DNA of 52,583 nt from JAIBCL01 sp031411695 (GCA_031411695.1 JANOBO010000167.1:1-52583); one strand, 5' to 3'. Shown: positions 15,569 to 24,550, numbered from the stretch's first letter. Notes: generated from the letters alone by a model not told the origin. A program made the numbers and translations.

Positions 15569-16657
15569 ATGCCAATCATCGTCCGCCCCTCGTTCGTCGC
15601 CGCATTCTTGCTTCCCACATTTTTCGTCGCCCATGCGTGCGGTGCGGAGGCGGGTAAATCCGGGAAGAAGCCGGACGTGGAGGCGGCCACACGGCTGCAG
15701 GTGTTCCTCGATCGCGCTGAGTTCGCGCCTGGCAAAATCGATGGACGCCACGGAGGCTTCACACTGAAGGCGCTCGCGCTCTACAGGCAGGCGCAAGGCG
15801 GGAACGCCGGACCGGCTGAAAATGAGACGAAAGGCGGCAAGGCCGGCGCGCCCGATGTGAGCGACCTCGACATGGACAAGATCGATCCTGTCTTTGTGGA
15901 TTATACGGTGACGGAAGCCGACATGAAAACGGTCGGCGAACTGGCAGACACGGTGCCCGCGCAGGCGAAGCAAAAATCTCTCCCCTACAAAAACGCGGCG
16001 GAATCCATCGCGGAGAAGTTTCACATGGACCGCGACTTCCTCTCTGAACTAAATCCAGGCAAAACTGAATCCATCAAGGCAGGGGATTCGCTCCGCGTGC
16101 CAAATGTGGAGCCGTTTGATCCCTCCGCCGCGAAACGCCTGGAGCCGGGAAGTGAGATGGGGGCAAAAGGCGCCAACGACATAGATGATAAGTCCGACGG
16201 GAAGCCCGCCGAGGGCAAGAAATCGGCAGGCGAAAAACACAGCAATACGGGCGGCACTTCGGTGAAGGTGGACGTGAAGACGAACATGCTCAGCGTGTTC
16301 GAAAATGACAAACTCATTGCGGCGTATCCGGTGACCGTCGGGTCCGCGCAGACGCAGTCGCCCGTCGGAGACTGGACCGTGCGCGGCGTCGCGATGATGC
16401 CCGACTTCCGTTACGATGAGGCGATGCTGGAAAAGGGCGAGCGCAGCGAAAACTTTTATCTCCTTCCGCCCGGGCCAAATAACCTCGTGGGGGTGGCCTG
16501 GATCGCGTTGAACAAAAAGGGCATCGGCCTGCACGGCACGAGCGAGCCCGACACGATCGGACGCTCCGCGAGTCATGGGTGTGTGCGACTGGCAAATTGG
16601 GACATCGTGCGCGTCGCCGCCAAGGTGAAGGCGGGGGTGGCGGTTTCGATTCATTAA
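15569..16657 (+). CDS. L,D-transpeptidase (YkuD) with peptidoglycan-binding modules
   Basis: The 362-residue product has a signal peptide, then three parts. TRLQVFLDRAEFAPGKIDGR and FTLKALALYRQAQG resemble PG_binding_1. A LysM-like segment follows (NAAESIAEKFHMDRDFLSEL to IKAGDSLRVP). The C-terminal YkuD catalytic domain begins VKVDVKTNMLSVFENDKLIA and ends with HGTSEPDTIGRSASHGCVRL, where His, Ser-His-Gly and the catalytic Cys are all intact. It should form 3-3 cross-links or attach proteins to peptidoglycan in the periplasm. The linker before the catalytic domain is rich in Lys, Gly and Glu. ATG at 15569 gives the signal peptide; a GTG at 15545 is in frame but less likely. Confidence 0.92.
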   Translation: MPIIVRPSFVAAFLLPTFFVAHACGAEAGKSGKKPDVEAATRLQVFLDRAEFAPGKIDGRHGGFTLKALALYRQAQGGNAGPAENETKGGKAGAPDVSDLDMDKIDPVFVDYTVTEADMKTVGELADTVPAQAKQKSLPYKNAAESIAEKFHMDRDFLSELNPGKTESIKAGDSLRVPNVEPFDPSAAKRLEPGSEMGAKGANDIDDKSDGKPAEGKKSAGEKHSNTGGTSVKVDVKTNMLSVFENDKLIAAYPVTVGSAQTQSPVGDWTVRGVAMMPDFRYDEAMLEKGERSENFYLLPPGPNNLVGVAWIALNKKGIGLHGTSEPDTIGRSASHGCVRLANWDIVRVAAKVKAGVAVSIH

Positions 16658-16779
16658 CACGTGCGACGACACGACCGGCAGATGACGCACCTCCGTATGA
16701 TCTGATGTCCACCTTGAAACGCACTTACCCGCGGTCCCGCTGCCCGCGTAGGGTGGCACAACGACTCACCTGATCGAAC

Positions 16780-17598
16780 ATGCGCACTCCATTTTCCTCA
16801 TTGCCGCTCGTCTGCACCCTCACCCTTGTGTTTGTCGGATCTCTGGCCGCCTACGAGCCTCAGCGCGCCCGGTCGAGCGGTCCGCCGCAATTCGAGAAGA
16901 AGTCCGGGCTCTTTACGAAACTCTTCGGGCGAAAACCTGCACGCGTTGAGGAAGGTGACGAGGACGATGATGATGACGGAGACTCTCGGGCGACGGGGGT
17001 GGGCACCGCGCGAATTTATCTCCCTTCCCCCGTGTCCTCCGTGAGGGTTGCCGCACTCGCTCCCGAACGTCGCGTCAGGATTCAAGATGACCCTCGGCGA
17101 ATCGTAGTCGTGCCGCCCGTGGAGCAACGTCAGAAATTGGCAACCCGGAATGCCGCGCCGCAGCCCCCGACTTCAGTTCCGGCCTCGCGTGTGAATGTTG
17201 CACCGGCGCAGCAGGTCCCAACGGCGCAGCCCGAGTTGTCCCTATCGCGTCCTGATCCAGGTGTCAGTCCGGCGCCGACGGAGCCTGCCCGGACCATCGC
17301 CGCGTTGGATAATTCCCAAAGCGCCATGAACGCGCCATCTCGCCCATCCACATCGGCGAGCTTTCCCGTCCCGGACTCGCCCACAGTCAGCCCCGGGCCG
17401 CCGGCCACGCCGAATGCTCCGGCCGAGTCCGTTGTCTCCGAGGCCCCGCCCTTCGGCAAGCCAGTGCCAGGCCGTGCTGGTTTGGTTTACACGCCGGGGC
17501 AGCCGGAAACGCCGCAGAACATGGTGGACATCCGGGGCATCGAACCCGGCACGAAAGTGCGCGATCCTCTCACGAAGACGGTCTTTCGCGTGCCGTGA
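16780..17598 (+). CDS. proline-rich secreted protein of unknown function
   Basis: The 272-residue product has a signal peptide (MRTPFSSLPLVCTLTLVFVGSL), then a basic stretch with GLFTKLFGRKPARVEEG, an acidic DEDDDDDGD run, and a long Pro/Ala/Ser-rich low-complexity region. It ends in an ordered-looking tail (NMVDIRGIEPGTKVRDPLTK). I recognise no family. The tail may bind a partner or anchor the protein, the rest acting as a flexible spacer. It follows the L,D-transpeptidase on the same strand after 122 bases, which hints at an envelope role. Confidence 0.65.
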   Translation: MRTPFSSLPLVCTLTLVFVGSLAAYEPQRARSSGPPQFEKKSGLFTKLFGRKPARVEEGDEDDDDDGDSRATGVGTARIYLPSPVSSVRVAALAPERRVRIQDDPRRIVVVPPVEQRQKLATRNAAPQPPTSVPASRVNVAPAQQVPTAQPELSLSRPDPGVSPAPTEPARTIAALDNSQSAMNAPSRPSTSASFPVPDSPTVSPGPPATPNAPAESVVSEAPPFGKPVPGRAGLVYTPGQPETPQNMVDIRGIEPGTKVRDPLTKTVFRVP

Positions 17599-17753
17599 GC
17601 CCGCACGACTTCATTGTTAGCACTTTACCGCGCGGTGCATGCCTTCAACGCGGTGCTGCACGGGTGTAGGTCGCGGTCGGAAGGGTGCGGTTGACTTGGC
17701 CTTGCATCTGGTGATTGATCCGCGCCCACTCCATCCCCTTGAAGCTCCGGACC

Positions 17754-18395
17754 ATGTTAGAGAAAAAAGAAAAGCTTTGGTACATCGTGCGCCGCTCGTC
17801 CATCCACTCGCGCGGAATTTTTGCGCGGCGTGACATCCCGCATGACACACGCATCCTGGAATACACAGGGGAAAAGGTGACGAAGGCCGAATCGCAGCGG
17901 AGGGCCAACGCGCGGTTTGCGCGCGCGCAGAAGACCGGTGCGGCGGCTGTGTACATTTTCGACATCAACAAGAAGTTCGACATTGACGGAGGCGTGCGCG
18001 GCAACGTGGCCCGTCTGATCAACCACTCGTGCGAGCCGAACTGCGAGGCCTACATCATCCGCGGCCGCGTGTTCATTTACTCCCTGCGCAAAATCGCGGC
18101 CGGGGACGAACTGACGTACAATTACGGATTCGATCTCGAACACTGGGCCGAGCATCCATGCCTGTGTGGCACGGACAGTTGTGTGGGATTCATCGTGGAC
18201 AAAAAGCACTGGCGGAAGCTGCGCGGAGTCATCGCGAAGCTGAAGGCTTCCCGCGAGGCTGCACAGCGCGCGCAGATTCTCAACGGGGCGGAGGAGCACC
18301 CGGAGGTAATACACGGTCATTCGAAGCAGCCCGCCACGAAGCGACGCAGGGTGGTGAAGAAAAAGCAGAAGACTTCCTCGCGAGCGTCGCGATGA
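17754..18395 (+). CDS. SET-domain protein lysine methyltransferase
   Basis: The 213-residue product is a compact SET domain. VRRSSIHSRGIFARRDIPHD opens the fold, LINHSCEPNCEAYIIRGR holds the AdoMet-binding NHSCEPN (90-96), and AAGDELTYNYGFDLEH holds the catalytic Tyr region. A post-SET zinc motif CLCGTDSC (Cys136, 138, 143) follows. The last 20 or so residues are very basic (ATKRRRVVKKKQKTSS). Bacterial SET proteins, for example in Chlamydia, methylate histone-like or other basic proteins; the target here is unknown. ATG at 17754 is chosen over a TTG at 17715. It converges on the oxidoreductase gene with only 15 bases between stops. Confidence 0.92.
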   Translation: MLEKKEKLWYIVRRSSIHSRGIFARRDIPHDTRILEYTGEKVTKAESQRRANARFARAQKTGAAAVYIFDINKKFDIDGGVRGNVARLINHSCEPNCEAYIIRGRVFIYSLRKIAAGDELTYNYGFDLEHWAEHPCLCGTDSCVGFIVDKKHWRKLRGVIAKLKASREAAQRAQILNGAEEHPEVIHGHSKQPATKRRRVVKKKQKTSSRASR

Positions 18396-18410
18396 CGGAC
18401 CTCGGCATCC

Positions 18411-19820
18411 CTACACAAACTTTGTCACGCCTGGCAGCGGAGTCGGACCCGCGTCAAACGCATCGCCGAATTTGAGCGTGTCCGGTGCGAGATCCTGCCG
18501 CGAGGTGGTGATCGAGACGTTGGCGGACGTTCCACCCGCCTTTTCCGCAGGGTCGGCTTTGGCCCCCTTCTTCGCTTCGGCGGGAGCGGCCGGCTGCTGC
18601 TGCTGCGGTGGCGCGGCCCAGAGAATCTTCTGTCCGGTGTAGGCGGCCTCACGACCCATGATGCCCACCAGCGTGGAGAGCATCATGCGGTCCCCGTCGT
18701 TGTGAGCCTCGCCCTTCCGGATGGCGGCGAAGAATGCCTCGTGCTCGAGGTCATACATGCTCTTTTCCTCGCCGCGAAAGCGCCAGCGTTTCGCGCCATC
18801 GATGATGGGGCCGTTCGATTTGATGATGAGGCGGCCTTTCGTGCCGGTGAAGTAATCGGAGTTGTCGCCCTGACATCCGGGGATCTGCCGGCAGCCGAGA
18901 TGGGCGATGACGCCGCCGTCCCATTCATAGGCGGCGTGGAAGTGATCGAAGATGTTGCCACCTTCGCTGGGGATCTGGCGTCCGCCCGTGCCGATGCAGG
19001 ACACTGGCGGCCTATCGCCCATGGCCCACACGATCTTGTCGATGCTATGCACGGCCTGCTCCACGATGCTGTCGCCGCAGAGCCAGGAAAAATTGTACCA
19101 GTTTCTCATCTGCCACTCCACATCGCCGATGCCAGCCGGCCTGCCGCTGGCGGGTTGCATCGGCTTTACGGGGCCTGTGTAGTATGTGGAGAAAACAGCA
19201 AGGAGGTTTCCGATCTCGCCGTCTTGCATGCGCTTGAAGGCCTCGAGACGTGAGGTCGAGTAGCGCCAGCAGAATCCGGCGACGAGGTTCAGCTTTTTCT
19301 CCTTCGCCTTGCGCACGGCTTCCATCGCCACGTGGTATCCCGCCGCGTCCACTGCCATTGGCTTCTCGCAAAAAATGTGTTTTCCCGCTTCCACTGCGGC
19401 CGTGAGATGCAGCGGGCGGAAACCGGGCGGCGTGGCGAGGATGACGACATCGACATCGGAGGCGAGCAGCTTTTGGTAGGCATCGAGCCCGGTGAATTTC
19501 TTGTCGGGATCGACTTTCACGCGATCCGCGAACTTCGCCGCGAGTCCCGCGATGCTGGCGTCGGCCTGAGTTTCAAACGCATCGGCGACGGCGACGAGCT
19601 GCGAGTTGTAGTCGGCGCCGAGCGCGTTGGCTGCCGCGCCCGTGCCGCGCCCGCCACAACCGATGAGCCCGATGCGCAGCGTCTCTCCTGCGGAGTCCGC
19701 TTTTTGCTGCGCGCGTAAGGTGGTCGCTGCGGTGATAATGGCCGGTGCCACGGCGGCTCCTCCACTGGTGCGGATGAAACTGCGGCGGGAAAGGGAAGGG
19801 AAGGCGGAGGGGGTGGACAT
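18411..19820 (-). CDS. Tat-exported Gfo/Idh/MocA family oxidoreductase
   Basis: The 469-residue product opens with a twin-arginine signal (SLSRRSFIRTSGGAAVAPA). The Rossmann fold follows with IGLIGCGGRGTGAAANAL for NAD(P) binding, then VDVVILATPPGFRPLHLTAA and HIFCEKPMAVDAAGY, where EKP is the family hallmark. The C-terminal part includes WYNFSWLCGDSIVEQAVHSI and IFDHFHAAYEWDGG, typical of the verrucomicrobial and planctomycete secreted branch. A Gln/Pro/Ala/Lys-rich segment near residue 400 is low complexity. It probably oxidises a sugar derivative in the periplasm with a tightly bound nicotinamide cofactor. Two Roadblock-like genes lie 86 bases upstream on the same strand. Confidence 0.92.
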   Translation of the reverse strand: MSTPSAFPSLSRRSFIRTSGGAAVAPAIITAATTLRAQQKADSAGETLRIGLIGCGGRGTGAAANALGADYNSQLVAVADAFETQADASIAGLAAKFADRVKVDPDKKFTGLDAYQKLLASDVDVVILATPPGFRPLHLTAAVEAGKHIFCEKPMAVDAAGYHVAMEAVRKAKEKKLNLVAGFCWRYSTSRLEAFKRMQDGEIGNLLAVFSTYYTGPVKPMQPASGRPAGIGDVEWQMRNWYNFSWLCGDSIVEQAVHSIDKIVWAMGDRPPVSCIGTGGRQIPSEGGNIFDHFHAAYEWDGGVIAHLGCRQIPGCQGDNSDYFTGTKGRLIIKSNGPIIDGAKRWRFRGEEKSMYDLEHEAFFAAIRKGEAHNDGDRMMLSTLVGIMGREAAYTGQKILWAAPPQQQQPAAPAEAKKGAKADPAEKAGGTSANVSITTSRQDLAPDTLKFGDAFDAGPTPLPGVTKFV

Positions 19821-19906
19821 TGCGGTTTGGATGGAGGTGACGTGAAGTAATTCGCGCCGAGCCGGAACGAAATTTCACCTCGTTGCGCACACGCACCTGG
19901 CGCGCG

Positions 19907-20365
19907 TCAAAGCCGGGGGATCAGATTGGTGTGTCCGCCGCCTTCTCTGTCGTCAAATTCATTCTGCAGCGGCTGCGTGTCCTCTCCGTCTTCCACGGAC
20001 GGATTCAACGCGGCGTTGATCAGCAGGTGGCCGTCACTGATGAAAGTCAGGCCCGCATGAGAAAGGAAGTCCACATCGCTGGCGCGGCTGTGCAAAATCA
20101 CGAGCGTGCAGTCGCCCTGGAAAACGGCAAGCAGGTGGACACCTTCAAATCCAAACCACACCGTCTCAACGGCCCGGCCGCCGCCTGTGAAATGCTCGCG
20201 CGCGTCAATGAGGGTGTGTAGCACGCGCTCCGCACGGAAATCGCCAAAGGGCAGCAAGTTCACGAGCACCTGCCTGCGCCAGCCTAGGCACAGGCCGTTG
20301 ACGGCACCGGCGTGTTTAAGCCGCTCAATGGAGGCACGGAGGGAAGGGGCGATTTTTGCAGCCAT
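19907..20365 (-). CDS. Roadblock/LC7-like small protein
   Basis: The 152-residue product has an alpha/beta pattern: a helix (PSLRASIERLKHAG), two strands (NGLCLGWRRQVLVNLLPF), a helix, then strands TVWFGFEGVHLLAVFQGD and CTLVILHSRASDVDFLSHAG. This resembles the Roadblock/LC7 (MglB-type) fold that regulates small GTPases. The last 30 residues are acidic and polar and lie outside the fold. The assignment rests on pattern, not on a diagnostic motif. It begins five bases after its partner's stop and has a strong AGGAGG site. No MglA-type GTPase is in the window. Confidence 0.5.
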   Translation of the reverse strand: MAAKIAPSLRASIERLKHAGAVNGLCLGWRRQVLVNLLPFGDFRAERVLHTLIDAREHFTGGGRAVETVWFGFEGVHLLAVFQGDCTLVILHSRASDVDFLSHAGLTFISDGHLLINAALNPSVEDGEDTQPLQNEFDDREGGGHTNLIPRL

Positions 20366-20369
20366 AATG

Positions 20370-20666
20370 TTAAGCCTCCTGAGATAGGGTTTCGATCATT
20401 TCAAAAAGAGGGACGCGCGAGTTGATCATGCCGCCAGTGCCTGGGTCGTCCGGTCCCACGCCAACCGATGGATAAATGAACATGAGCGTGGAATCAGCCT
20501 CGCGAAAAGCACCGAGCCACGGCTCGCCCATCTCGAGCGCCGCGCCGATCTTGGTGCCGAAGTGTCGAAGTCCCTGGAAGTCGGCGGCGAAATGATCGAC
20601 GGCGGTCTGACCTGCATCACTCTCGATGCGGCCTGAGTTCATCTGGAAGGTCTGGAGTTCGGGCAT
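20370..20666 (-). CDS. small protein, possible partner of the Roadblock-like gene
   Basis: The 98-residue product starts MPELQTFQMNSGRIESDAGQ. Its core (GLRHFGTKIGAALEMGEPWL to STLMFIYPSVGVG) suggests one or two strands and helices, perhaps a reduced Roadblock/LC7 unit or a partner protein. No diagnostic motif is present. ATG at 20666 is the first plausible start; the frame stays open upstream only because it reads back through the tRNA gene. Four bases separate this stop from the next start, so the two are translated together. Confidence 0.5.
   Translation of the reverse strand: MPELQTFQMNSGRIESDAGQTAVDHFAADFQGLRHFGTKIGAALEMGEPWLGAFREADSTLMFIYPSVGVGPDDPGTGGMINSRVPLFEMIETLSQEA
20375..20380 (-). 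promoter_or_regulatory. Shine-Dalgarno site of the Roadblock-like gene
   Basis: AGGAGG lies nine bases before the ATG at 20365 on the minus strand, across the end of the preceding gene. Many genes in this window lack a visible site, so this indicates efficient independent initiation. Confidence 0.6.
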
Positions 20667-20830
20667 GGGGATGGGCGTTTGAATTTCTTCTGCGGAATAC
20701 TTGCTCTTTCGTCTCAGAAACGACGCATCAAGGCAAGCAAAATGCGAGGGGGAATCCGTTTGCAGTGAAGAAAATCCATGCGACGGATGGCCGCGCGATT
20801 CGAGCGGACAGTGGTCCGGCTCCTTCACCA

Positions 20831-20905
20831 GCACCCGTAGTTCAACGGATAGAATGGCGGTTTCCGGAACCGCAGATACAGGTTCGATTCCTGTCGGGTG
20901 CACCA
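20831..20905 (+). tRNA. tRNA-Arg, anticodon CCG
   Basis: A complete cloverleaf can be drawn. The acceptor stem GCACCCG pairs with CGGGTGC, the D stem is GTTC/GAAT, and the anticodon stem GCGGT/ACCGC encloses loop TTCCGGA with anticodon CCG. The T arm is ACAGG-TTCGATT-CCTGT, with discriminator A and an encoded CCA end. It reads CGG arginine codons. It stands alone, between two divergently placed minus-strand genes, with no integration remnants beside it. Confidence 0.95.
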
Positions 20906-20947
20906 CCGCTCACGAGGTTGGCAGCGGAGACAAAAACCAGTCGGCAG

Positions 20948-23053
20948 CTATTTTAGCTTCTTGATGTCCACGCCCCCGGAGCCCTTTTTGGGCACCGGCG
21001 GCGATGACTTTCCCTGAGCTACCTGAGGAAAGCTGTACCAGTTCAATTGTGGCACGGCGGTGAGTTCCACCCATTTTTTATCACCCAGTCGTTTCCAACG
21101 CAGCTCCACGACGACATAAGCGGTGAGCGTTTCCCAACTCAAACGGCTCGCAAGATCGGCCGCCAAGGGTGTGCCTTTGGGCACAAAGACATAGCCGAGA
21201 TAGGTTGGCTGAGGCGGCTGGATTTCAAAGGCATCCTTGTCCGCAAGGTCGGGCACATCGTCCTCAAAATAGTGTGTGCGGCGGATGCCGACATGAAACC
21301 GCGCGGGCACATCCTGGAATGAGCTGAGGAATTCGCGAAGCAAGTTGTCGCGAAATTCCACGAAGGCCAGCCAGTCCACCTTATAGGCGCCGCCTTCCTC
21401 CTGCAGCATTACGGGAATCGGAAAGTCCCATGATTTGCTGGCTACGGTGAAGACACAATGCGGGCCCCCGCCCGTCTCCGGAGCCTCGTCGTAACGCAGG
21501 AGCTGAATCTCATTCACAGCGATGGCGCCCGAGTCCTTCTTCGCGTAGTAGCGCTCCATCAGCGACTTCACGTTCTCCGCGCCGAGCGTCAGCGGCAGAC
21601 GCTCGGCTAGGTTCTTGGCTGCGAAGAAAGCCAGCAGCGCCGCCGCGGCTTTCTTGCCTTCCGGTGATGTGCGGACCACCACGTCCTTGTTCGTCTCCGC
21701 AGGCGACATCGTGGCGGACTGTGCCGAACTTGAGGAGGAAGAAGCCGTGCGCGCGGAATCGGCAGGCGTCACCTCCACTAGCCTGTCTGGTCTTTCCCCC
21801 AAGGCTGTGCCCGGCACATGTCGCGCGGTTGCGGACGATCCTTTTCCTTCATCTTCATCGACCACCATTGCCTTTGGTGGGGAGGAAATGCTGGGCAGCG
21901 CGACGGGAGGCGGTGCGGTCTCTGCGGGTTTGATTTCGGTCGGGGGCGTCTCTGGCGGCGGAGGAATGGAGCCTAAAATCGACGAGGTAACCGAAGCCTG
22001 CGGCATGGGCGTGCCGCTTCCAGTTCCTGCGTTTTGCAGGATGAGCGGGGTAGGCTTATCCTCTGGCAGTCCGGGCGCGGGTTTCGAGAGAGGATCGAAT
22101 CGCGATCCTTCGTCGTCGGCCTTCTCCGATTTAGGTTCCGTCACCTGCGCAGTATCCGCACTTGATCTCCCAGGAGACGATGAAGGTTCGGAAACTTCCG
22201 CCTTCGGATTCTTCGATTGCAGAAAGCGTTGTGCGATCTCCTTGATCGGCTCCTGATAAAACCAGCCGGCCGCACCCAATGCGCCGACGATCAAAAGCGC
22301 GGCGAGCGTTGCGAAAAGTTTTCCGCCGCGCCTCTTTCTTCCACCGAGCTGGATGTTCATGGCCTGCTGCGGAATGGCCACCGGCGCGGGCTCGGTGGCT
22401 TGCGGGGGGAATTGCGCTGCTGCTGCGGCAAGGTTTCGAGGATCCGTGTCCAGCTCGCTCGTCGTCTGCGGGCTGACACCGCGAAGAATGGTCGTCATCG
22501 GATCCTCCTGCACGGGATCTGGAGGGGGCGTGTCTGCGGCTGTCGGCAGATTCCACTGCGGCGTTGACGAGGGCGTCGGAAATCCTGGCCCACCTCCCGT
22601 TCCGCTGAAGCCCTGCGGATTCATCAAGCTCGGTGCGGCAGGCTGTTGCGCCGGAAACCGTCGTGGCGGCAAAGTCGTCACGGGAGCAGCCGGCTCCGTC
22701 ATCGTCCCCGGCGGATACGAGGGCTGGGCTGGCGGAATTTGAGCCGCATGATGCTGGACCGGCGGCATCTCGGGGCTGCCCCAGCTTCCGCCTGCAAACT
22801 GCGGAGGTGGATGGGCCTGAGATTCGGGAATGACCGGAGCCGACGGCTGAACTGGGAGCGCCGCTGGCTCATACGCGGGCTGCGACATGGACGGCATCGG
22901 CGGCACCATCAGTGGCGCTGGAGCGGCTGCCGATGGAGAGGTCACCGTGTTTCCGCATTTCGGGCATGGCCCGGTGACGCCCGCGAGGTGGACCGGCACC
23001 GTCAAGGAAGTGTGACAGGCCCCACATTGAAACTGAAGTACGTCTTGGCTCAT
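20948..23053 (-). CDS. zinc-ribbon, proline-rich membrane protein of unknown function
   Basis: The 701-residue product starts with a four-cysteine zinc ribbon (Cys10, Cys13, Cys30, Cys33: FQCGACHTSL and GPCPKCGNTV). A long Pro/Gln/Ala-rich region to about residue 220 and one membrane helix (LFATLAALLIVGALGAAGWF) follow. Then comes another Pro/Ser/Glu-rich linker, and a folded C-terminal domain of about 220 residues (LLAFFAAKNLAERLPLTLGA onwards, ending in VVVELRWKRLGDKKWVELTA). The ribbon would be cytosolic and the C-terminal domain periplasmic. The C-terminal domain shows no family I know. The layout resembles verrucomicrobial/planctomycete surface or secretion-associated proteins with MJ0042-type ribbons. 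It starts with ATG at 23053. Confidence 0.72.
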   Translation of the reverse strand: MSQDVLQFQCGACHTSLTVPVHLAGVTGPCPKCGNTVTSPSAAAPAPLMVPPMPSMSQPAYEPAALPVQPSAPVIPESQAHPPPQFAGGSWGSPEMPPVQHHAAQIPPAQPSYPPGTMTEPAAPVTTLPPRRFPAQQPAAPSLMNPQGFSGTGGGPGFPTPSSTPQWNLPTAADTPPPDPVQEDPMTTILRGVSPQTTSELDTDPRNLAAAAAQFPPQATEPAPVAIPQQAMNIQLGGRKRRGGKLFATLAALLIVGALGAAGWFYQEPIKEIAQRFLQSKNPKAEVSEPSSSPGRSSADTAQVTEPKSEKADDEGSRFDPLSKPAPGLPEDKPTPLILQNAGTGSGTPMPQASVTSSILGSIPPPPETPPTEIKPAETAPPPVALPSISSPPKAMVVDEDEGKGSSATARHVPGTALGERPDRLVEVTPADSARTASSSSSSAQSATMSPAETNKDVVVRTSPEGKKAAAALLAFFAAKNLAERLPLTLGAENVKSLMERYYAKKDSGAIAVNEIQLLRYDEAPETGGGPHCVFTVASKSWDFPIPVMLQEEGGAYKVDWLAFVEFRDNLLREFLSSFQDVPARFHVGIRRTHYFEDDVPDLADKDAFEIQPPQPTYLGYVFVPKGTPLAADLASRLSWETLTAYVVVELRWKRLGDKKWVELTAVPQLNWYSFPQVAQGKSSPPVPKKGSGGVDIKKLK

Positions 23054-23188
23054 GAATTGGCTAGCTTGCGGGTGACAAATGCGTATCCGCCATGCTCAAC
23101 AGGCGGCGAAAACTTAGTCTCATTGTCTCCGGGCTGCAACGAAAGCCAGAACTTTTACCGCACCACGATTCGGCGTGCGGCCGGAGAG

Positions 23189-24550
23189 TCAGTTTGGAAC
23201 ATGACCCGCTGACGCCGGTGCAGCAGTGTTAGAGGTGATCAGATGCGCGACGGTCTTCTGCGTGGCACCCGCGTGGCGCGTCAACGCGGCACGCCCGGCG
23301 TCCGCAGCTTTTTTTGCAAAAGCCCGATCTCGCAGCAGGTGTGCGCAGGCTGACTCCAGCTCGGCGAAGTCCGCCACCCGCACCGCACCCCCATGATGCA
23401 GGAGCAGCGATGCCAGCGCGGAAAAGTTTTCCATGTGCGGGCCAAAGATCACCGGCTTACATGCCATGAGCGCCTCCGCCGGATTCTGGCCGCCGGTGGC
23501 AAGGAAACTCTTTCCGATGATCACCACGGTGGCCAGATGCTGCCATGCGCTCAGCTCGCCGGTGGTGTTCACGATGATGCAGTCGGTCTTGATCGCTGAC
23601 GTCTCAAGGTCCGTCCGCAGCGCGGGCAGCAGGCCCATGACCCGCAGCGTGGCGACGATCTCTGAGGTGCGCTCCACATGGCGTGGCACGATGATCAGTT
23701 TCAAATCGTGGATCCCGGCCTTCAGCGATCTGAACACCTTTGAGATCGCCTCTTCCTCTCCCGGATGCGTGCTGGCGGCGAGCAACACCGGCGACTGATC
23801 ACTCCAGCCCGTCTTGTTCAGCACGGCACGAAACGTGGCGAGCCTCGATGCACCGGCAATCACTCCATCTGGATCAAACTTCACGCTCCCGGTATGTTTG
23901 ATGCGGCTGGCATGCACTCCCAGCGCGGACCACCGCGCCACATCGTCCGGCTCCTGCACGAGAACCTGGCCTAGCAGCTCGAAGACCGGCCTCACCATGA
24001 AGCCAAGCTTGCGGTAGCGCCCCTCGGACTTCTTCGAGAGCCGCGCGTTTACCAGCGAGATGGCGATGCCAGCGCGCGATGCGGCGCTCACCCAGTTCGG
24101 CCACACCTCAGCTTCCACGAGCACGAGCTGCGTCGGCGCAAATGCGCGGAGCGCACGGCGGACGGCGGAGCGCAGATCCACCGGACTGTATAAGGCTACC
24201 ACGCGACCGGCGTGCAGTTGCGCGAACTCGCGCGTGAGCTCGCGGCCGGTTGGCGTGGTGGTCGTCAGCACGACGCCGCAGTCAGCACATCGCGTCAGGA
24301 GAAGCGTGATGATCTTCTTCGCGATCTCCACCTCGCCGACACTTACGGCATGAACCCAAAACCGACCTCCAGCGCGCGGCAAGGCGCGGATCGCACCAAG
24401 CACTGCCGGGTCGTAATGACCGAGACGCTCGGAGAAATCGCGCCACTTTCCTCCACGGCGTCGCATCTTCACGAGCGCGCCCGGGGCCATGGCCAGCAGG
24501 GCAAACGGCGCGCACACATTATATAAGATCAGACTCAGCGCTCTCGACAT
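23189..24550 (-). CDS. waaA: 3-deoxy-D-manno-octulosonic acid (Kdo) transferase
   Basis: The 453-residue product is the GT30 Kdo transferase that adds Kdo to lipid A precursor at the inner membrane. An N-terminal hydrophobic segment (LILYNVCAPFALLAM) precedes KMRRRGGKWRDFSERLGHYD. RFWVHAVSVGEVEIAKKI is the family's acceptor-side motif, VEAEVWPNW and NARLSKKSEGRYRK follow, and GGQNPAEALMACKPVIFGPH is the CMP-Kdo binding motif. Its presence implies a lipopolysaccharide outer membrane. ATG at 24550 is used rather than two GTG codons before it. It overlaps the end of rsmD by 32 bases, so the two are one transcript. Confidence 0.93.
   Translation of the reverse strand: MSRALSLILYNVCAPFALLAMAPGALVKMRRRGGKWRDFSERLGHYDPAVLGAIRALPRAGGRFWVHAVSVGEVEIAKKIITLLLTRCADCGVVLTTTTPTGRELTREFAQLHAGRVVALYSPVDLRSAVRRALRAFAPTQLVLVEAEVWPNWVSAASRAGIAISLVNARLSKKSEGRYRKLGFMVRPVFELLGQVLVQEPDDVARWSALGVHASRIKHTGSVKFDPDGVIAGASRLATFRAVLNKTGWSDQSPVLLAASTHPGEEEAISKVFRSLKAGIHDLKLIIVPRHVERTSEIVATLRVMGLLPALRTDLETSAIKTDCIIVNTTGELSAWQHLATVVIIGKSFLATGGQNPAEALMACKPVIFGPHMENFSALASLLLHHGGAVRVADFAELESACAHLLRDRAFAKKAADAGRAALTRHAGATQKTVAHLITSNTAAPASAGHVPN

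Noticed and set aside
17692..17714. TTGACT followed 17 bases later by ATTGAT as a promoter for the SET gene
   Set aside because: The -35 is good but the -10 matches the consensus at only three of six positions.
20831..20905. tRNA-Arg as an integration site for a mobile element
   Set aside because: No integrase, direct repeat of the tRNA end or foreign-looking cargo is seen beside it.
20667..20906. Upstream extension of the small 98-residue gene
   Set aside because: The extension reads back through the tRNA-Arg gene (a common artefact beginning MVHPTGIEPVS), so the later ATG was used.
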